Assembly (NCBI GenBank): GCA_947372495.1
Contig: CANBTZ010000004.1
Location: forward strand, 1 to 36,151
Origin: Comamonadaceae bacterium
GTDB lineage: Bacteria; Pseudomonadota; Gammaproteobacteria; Burkholderiales; Burkholderiaceae_C
Length of the DNA stretch: 36,151 nucleotides
Direction of reading: 5' to 3'
Shown here: positions 32,367 through 36,151 of the stretch, in pieces
Position numbering within the stretch: position 1 is the stretch's first letter
How the letters are laid out: the number at the start of each line of letters is the position of its first letter
Program-made: the position numbers and the translations under genes
Notes under the pieces: generated by a model
Database searches by the model: none
Seen by the model: only the letters and a program-made list of their open reading frames with translations
Told to the model about the DNA's origin: nothing

Positions 32367-33431
32367 ATGAACCGCATCCCGATGCTGACCCTGGCCGCTT
32401 TGCTGTCCCTGTCTGTACAGGGCGTGGCCCTTGCCGCAGAGCCCGCCGCGCTGAAGGTGATCGCTGTGGAAAGCAGCTCCGGTCAGGTGGGCAACAGCCT
32501 GGACGGGGTGGTCGAAGCCGTGCGACAGACCACGCTGTCCACCCAGGTGGCGGGGGCGGTGGTGGCTTTGCATGTGAAAGCGGGCGACAAGGTCAGGGCA
32601 GGGCAGGAATTGCTGCGCATCGACGCACGCGCTGCGCAGCAGGGCGTGGTGGGGTCGAGCGCACAGGTGGAAGCCGCGCAAGCCAATCTGGCCGTGGCCA
32701 GCCAAGAGTTGGCGCGGCAAAAGCAGTTGCTGCAAAAACAATACATCAGCCAGGCCGCTTTTGAGCGCGCACAGGCGCAGTGGGACGCGGCCAAGGCGCA
32801 GGTGAAAGCGCTGCAGGCGCAGACGCAGGCGGCGCAAACCCAATCTGGCTTTTTCATCGTCAATGCGCCTTATGCGGGTGTGGTCAGCGAGGTGTCGGTC
32901 ACCTTGGGCGACATGGCCATGCCCGGACGTGCCTTGGTGACGATGCACGACCCTTCGGCCCTGCGCGTTACGGCTGCGGTGCCGCAGGCCTTGCTGGCTG
33001 CGGTTCATGCGCAGCAAAAAGCGATTCGTTACGAGCTGCCGGGTGTGACGGGTTACGCCACACCACAAACCCCGCAGAAAGTGCAGGTGCTGCCCTCGGT
33101 GGACCCGGTTACGCACACTGGGCAAATTCGCCTGAGTTTGCCTGCAGGCATCGACGGACTGGCCCCCGGCTTGTTTGCTCGGGTGTGGCTGCCGATGGCG
33201 GGTACAGGCCAAGGGGCTACGGCGGGTGCCGAGCGCGTGTATTTGCCCACCAGCGCCATTGTGCGCCGCGCCGAAATGACGGGTGTGTATGTCGTCAATG
33301 CCAAAGGCCAGCCCAGCTTGCGCCAGGTTCGACTGGGGCAAACCTCGGGCGATCGGGTGGAAGTTTTGAGTGGCCTGCGCAAGGACGACAAAGTGGCCGC
33401 TGAGCCGCAGCTGGCGGGCGCTTTGCGCTGA
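32367..33431 (+). CDS. RND efflux periplasmic adaptor (membrane fusion protein)
   Basis: A 354-residue AcrA-like adaptor. A signal peptide (about 1-24, ending ALAAE) is followed by a lipoyl half motif VVALHVKAGDKVRAGQELLR (about 63-82), an alpha-hairpin (about 90-160), the second lipoyl half APYAGVVSEVSVTLGDMAMP (about 168-187), and a beta-barrel with membrane-proximal domain (LPTSAIVRRAEMTGVYVVNA). AAGGA lies about 9 bases before the ATG. It links the inner-membrane pump, encoded 12 bases downstream, to an outer-membrane channel. No channel gene is visible before the window ends. Control by the divergent ArsR protein is inferred. Confidence 0.9.
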   Translation: MNRIPMLTLAALLSLSVQGVALAAEPAALKVIAVESSSGQVGNSLDGVVEAVRQTTLSTQVAGAVVALHVKAGDKVRAGQELLRIDARAAQQGVVGSSAQVEAAQANLAVASQELARQKQLLQKQYISQAAFERAQAQWDAAKAQVKALQAQTQAAQTQSGFFIVNAPYAGVVSEVSVTLGDMAMPGRALVTMHDPSALRVTAAVPQALLAAVHAQQKAIRYELPGVTGYATPQTPQKVQVLPSVDPVTHTGQIRLSLPAGIDGLAPGLFARVWLPMAGTGQGATAGAERVYLPTSAIVRRAEMTGVYVVNAKGQPSLRQVRLGQTSGDRVEVLSGLRKDDKVAAEPQLAGALR

Positions 33432-33443
33432 AAGGGCTTGAAC

Positions 33444-36151
33444 ATGAACGAGCCAAAAAATCAAACTACGGCCTTGAGCATTTCGGGTCGCATTGCGGCC
33501 ATGTTCCAGAGCGCGCAGATCACGCCGCTGCTGGCCCTGGTGGCTTTGCTGCTGGGCATTTTTGCGGTGATGGTCACGCCGCGTGAAGAGGAACCTCAGA
33601 TCAACGTGACCATGGCCAATGTGCTGGTGCCTTTCCCGGGAGCGGCTGTACGCGATGTGGAGCAGATGGTGGCCATTCCGGCCGAGCAGGTGTTGTCAAA
33701 GATTGCGGGCGTGGAGCACGTGATGTCGGTCTCGCGCCCGGGTGTGGCGGTGCTGACGGTGCAGTTCAAGGTGGGCGTGCCGCGCACCGAGGCGCTGGTG
33801 CGCCTGCACGACACGATCCGCGACAACGCGGACTGGCTGCCCAAGGGCTTGGGCGTGATGGAGCCACTGATCAAACCCAAGGGCGTGGACGATGTGCCCA
33901 TCGTGACGTTGACGCTGTTCAGCAAGGCCGATGACGCCAGCGCCTACAACCTGGAGCGCGTGGCGCACAGCATGGAGGCCGACCTCAAGCGCGTCAAAGG
34001 CACGCAGGATGTGCAGACGCTGGGCGGGCCGGACCGGGCGGTGCTGGTGCAAATCGAGCCCGAGCGCATGGCCGGGTTTGGTGTCACGGTGAGCGACCTG
34101 CGCATGGCGCTGCAGTCGGCCAACTCGGGGCTCCCTGTGGGCGAGCTGATCGCGGGCAACAAGAGCGTGAGCATTGAAGCCGGACCTTTCCTGTCACAAG
34201 CTGCCGATGTGGCCGACCTGGTGGTGGGTGTGCAAGGCGGCCGTGCGGTGTTCCTGAAAGACGTGGCCAAAGTGGAAGAAGGCCCCTTGCCCGCGACGCG
34301 TTATGTGACGCATGGGCTGGGCAAGGCCACAGGTGGCGGCGAGTACCCCGCGGTGACTTTGACCATCACCAAAAAGCCAGGCGAGAACGCCATCGACGTG
34401 GCCAACGCCGTGATGGACCGCGTGGCCGCGCTGCGTGGCACGGTGATCCCCCATGAAGTGCAGGTGGCCGAGACGCGCAACTACGGCGCCACAGCCAATG
34501 ACAAGGCGCAAAAGCTGATCCAGAAACTGCTGTTCGCCACGGCCTCGGTGGTGGCGCTGGTGTTCATTGCGCTGGGCAAACGCGAGGCAGCCATTGTGGG
34601 CACGGCCGTCATCCTGACGCTCACGGTGACGTTGTTCGCCTCATGGGCTTGGGGCTTCACGCTCAACCGCGTGTCGCTGTTTGCGCTGATTTTTTCCATC
34701 GGCATTTTGGTGGACGACGCCATCGTGGTGGTGGAAAACATCCACCGCCACCAGCAGCTTTACCCAGGCAAGACCCTGGCCGAGATCATTCCCGGTGCGG
34801 TCGATGAAGTGGGTGGCCCCACGATTTTGGCCACGCTGACGGTGATCGCCGCGCTCTTGCCCATGGCGTTTGTGAGCGGTTTGATGGGCCCTTACATGAG
34901 CCCGATCCCGATCAACGCCAGCATGGGCATGGTGTTGTCATTGGCCATTGCTTTTGTGGTCACACCCTGGCTGGCTCGCATTTGGATGAAAGACTCGCAC
35001 GCGCACGCAGCGGGTGAACACGCTGCGCCTGCTGGCTTGGCCGCCAAGCTGGGTCCCTTGTTTGAACGCGTGTTCGAGCCCTTGCTGCACCACGAGCAAG
35101 GTGGGCGCAACCGCAAGTTACTGGGCTTGGGCATCGCTGGATTGATCGCTTTTTCTCTGGTGCTGCCTGCGACCGGCCTCGTACTGCTCAAGATGCTGCC
35201 CTTCGACAACAAGTCGGAATTTCAGGTGGTGGTGGACATGCCTGCGGGCACGCCCGTGGAGGAAACAGCCGCCGTCATGCGCGAACTGGGTGCCCACTTG
35301 GCGCAACAGCCCGAGGTGACCGACTACCAAGCCTATGCAGGCACCTCGTCGCCCATCAACTTCAACGGCCTGGTGCGACAGTACTACCTGCGTGCAGGTG
35401 GCGAGGTGGGCGACATGCAGGTCAAGTTGGTGGACAAACACGATCGCAAAGACAAAAGCCACGCGATCGCCACACGCTTGCGGCCTGAGCTGCAGGCCAT
35501 TGGCCAGCGCTTTGGCGCGAACGTCAAAGTGGTGGAAATGCCACCTGGCCCACCCGTGTTGGCACCCATCGTGGCCGAGATTTATGGGCCTGACGCCGAA
35601 GGTCGCCGTGGCGTGGCCAAAGCGGTGCGCGCCATCTTTGAGAAGACCGACAACGTGGTGGACGTGGACGACAGCAGCATTGCCGCCGCACCGCGCAAGC
35701 TGCTGCTGGTGGACCGCCGCAAAGCTGCGGCGCTGGGCATACCGCAGCAGGCCATCGTCACCACCTTGCGTGCGGGCTTGGCCGGAGAGGCCACGACCTA
35801 CCTGCACGACGGCAGCAAGTACCCCGCTGCGGCTTTGATCCAGTTGCCCGCCGAGCGGCATGGCGATTTGTCGGCCCTGCTGCAGCTCACAGTGCGCGGT
35901 GCCTCGGGCAAGCTGGTGCCGATCCGCGAGCTGGTCATGGTGAGCGACAGCGAGCGCGAGCAGCCCGTGATCCACAAAGACCTGCTGCCTGTGAACTTTG
36001 TGACCGCCGATATGGCGGGCAAGCTGGACAGCCCGCTGTACGGCATGTTCAAGATGCGCAGTGCCATTCAGAAGATTCAGACGCCCGATGGCGCTGCCTT
36101 GAACGAATATTTCATCAGCCAGCCGTCTGACGCATGGCGTGGCTACGCCCT
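33444..36151 (+). CDS. RND-family efflux permease (AcrB-like), 3' end outside the window
   Basis: 902 complete codons are visible, open to the window edge. The N-terminus MNEPKNQTTALSISGRIAAM leads into the first transmembrane helix LLALVALLLGIFAVMV and periplasmic porter domain (EEEPQINVTMANVLVPFPGA). The central membrane helices contain the proton-relay segment SIGILVDDAIVVVENIHRHQ (about 417-436) with paired Asp. A second periplasmic domain follows, and the visible end NEYFISQPSDAWRGY precedes the next membrane part. The sequence is of the broad-specificity Czc/AcrB-related group rather than clearly a heavy-metal CzcA. It follows the adaptor gene by 12 bases in the same operon. Confidence 0.9.
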   Translation, partial: MNEPKNQTTALSISGRIAAMFQSAQITPLLALVALLLGIFAVMVTPREEEPQINVTMANVLVPFPGAAVRDVEQMVAIPAEQVLSKIAGVEHVMSVSRPGVAVLTVQFKVGVPRTEALVRLHDTIRDNADWLPKGLGVMEPLIKPKGVDDVPIVTLTLFSKADDASAYNLERVAHSMEADLKRVKGTQDVQTLGGPDRAVLVQIEPERMAGFGVTVSDLRMALQSANSGLPVGELIAGNKSVSIEAGPFLSQAADVADLVVGVQGGRAVFLKDVAKVEEGPLPATRYVTHGLGKATGGGEYPAVTLTITKKPGENAIDVANAVMDRVAALRGTVIPHEVQVAETRNYGATANDKAQKLIQKLLFATASVVALVFIALGKREAAIVGTAVILTLTVTLFASWAWGFTLNRVSLFALIFSIGILVDDAIVVVENIHRHQQLYPGKTLAEIIPGAVDEVGGPTILATLTVIAALLPMAFVSGLMGPYMSPIPINASMGMVLSLAIAFVVTPWLARIWMKDSHAHAAGEHAAPAGLAAKLGPLFERVFEPLLHHEQGGRNRKLLGLGIAGLIAFSLVLPATGLVLLKMLPFDNKSEFQVVVDMPAGTPVEETAAVMRELGAHLAQQPEVTDYQAYAGTSSPINFNGLVRQYYLRAGGEVGDMQVKLVDKHDRKDKSHAIATRLRPELQAIGQRFGANVKVVEMPPGPPVLAPIVAEIYGPDAEGRRGVAKAVRAIFEKTDNVVDVDDSSIAAAPRKLLLVDRRKAAALGIPQQAIVTTLRAGLAGEATTYLHDGSKYPAAALIQLPAERHGDLSALLQLTVRGASGKLVPIRELVMVSDSEREQPVIHKDLLPVNFVTADMAGKLDSPLYGMFKMRSAIQKIQTPDGAALNEYFISQPSDAWRGYA

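Overview
The window looks like chromosomal DNA of a betaproteobacterium of the order Burkholderiales, most likely Comamonadaceae (Limnohabitans/Rhodoferax-like). The reasons are the high-GC coding style, an assimilatory sulfate cluster built around APS reductase with a DUF934 gene, a SPINDLY-type O-GlcNAc transferase next to a type I secretion system, and the FdxA, YggX, MnmC and FMN-type glutamate-synthase-like families. The genus is an inference from protein resemblance, not a search result.

Layout. 1-7.6 kb is a type I secretion operon in the order TolC end, TPR/O-GlcNAc transferase, LapB/LssB-like ABC exporter, LapC/HlyD-like adaptor. It is interrupted by a small AT-richer cassette carrying a type IV toxin-antitoxin pair (AbiEi/AbiEii). 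The cassette is bracketed by a perfect 48-bp direct repeat that contains the start of the glycosyltransferase gene, and no recombinase is present. 7.6-9.1 kb holds a DUF1439 protein, an orphan LuxR-type response regulator and tRNA-Asn. 9.1-11.4 kb is a TonB-dependent receptor under a TPP riboswitch, so it probably takes up thiamine or a precursor. 11.4-19.3 kb, all on the minus strand, is the sulfur block: a TSUP permease, cysI, DUF934, cysH, cysD and cysN, then fdxA and a ferredoxin-NADP reductase that could feed electrons to CysI. Three REPIN elements (paired REP palindromes) nearly fill three successive gaps of this operon, and one supplies the C-terminus and stop of the DUF934 gene. 19.3-27.7 kb contains an MFS permease, a LivK-like binding protein, a glutamate-synthase-like FMN enzyme, an M61 peptidase, MnmC with an eroded methyltransferase half, and YggX. 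27.8-36.1 kb contains Fpr, a thioredoxin-like protein, an orphan sulfate-binding protein, a GT39 glycosyltransferase broken by one in-frame stop, and a divergent ArsR regulator with an RND efflux adaptor and pump. The pump runs off the right edge.

How parts work together. The glycosyltransferase overlaps the exporter gene, which suggests that it modifies the exported protein or something made with it. The sulfur genes cover uptake, activation (CysDN), APS reduction (CysH) and sulfite reduction (CysI). No APS kinase and no CysJ are seen, which fits an APS-reductase, ferredoxin-driven pathway. There is no gene-free stretch above about 210 bases. The larger gaps (183-369, 11212-11418, 27673-27880, 31745-31939) are described as features. 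The most unusual items are the repeat-flanked AbiE cassette, the REPINs inside the cys operon and the riboswitch-controlled TonB receptor.
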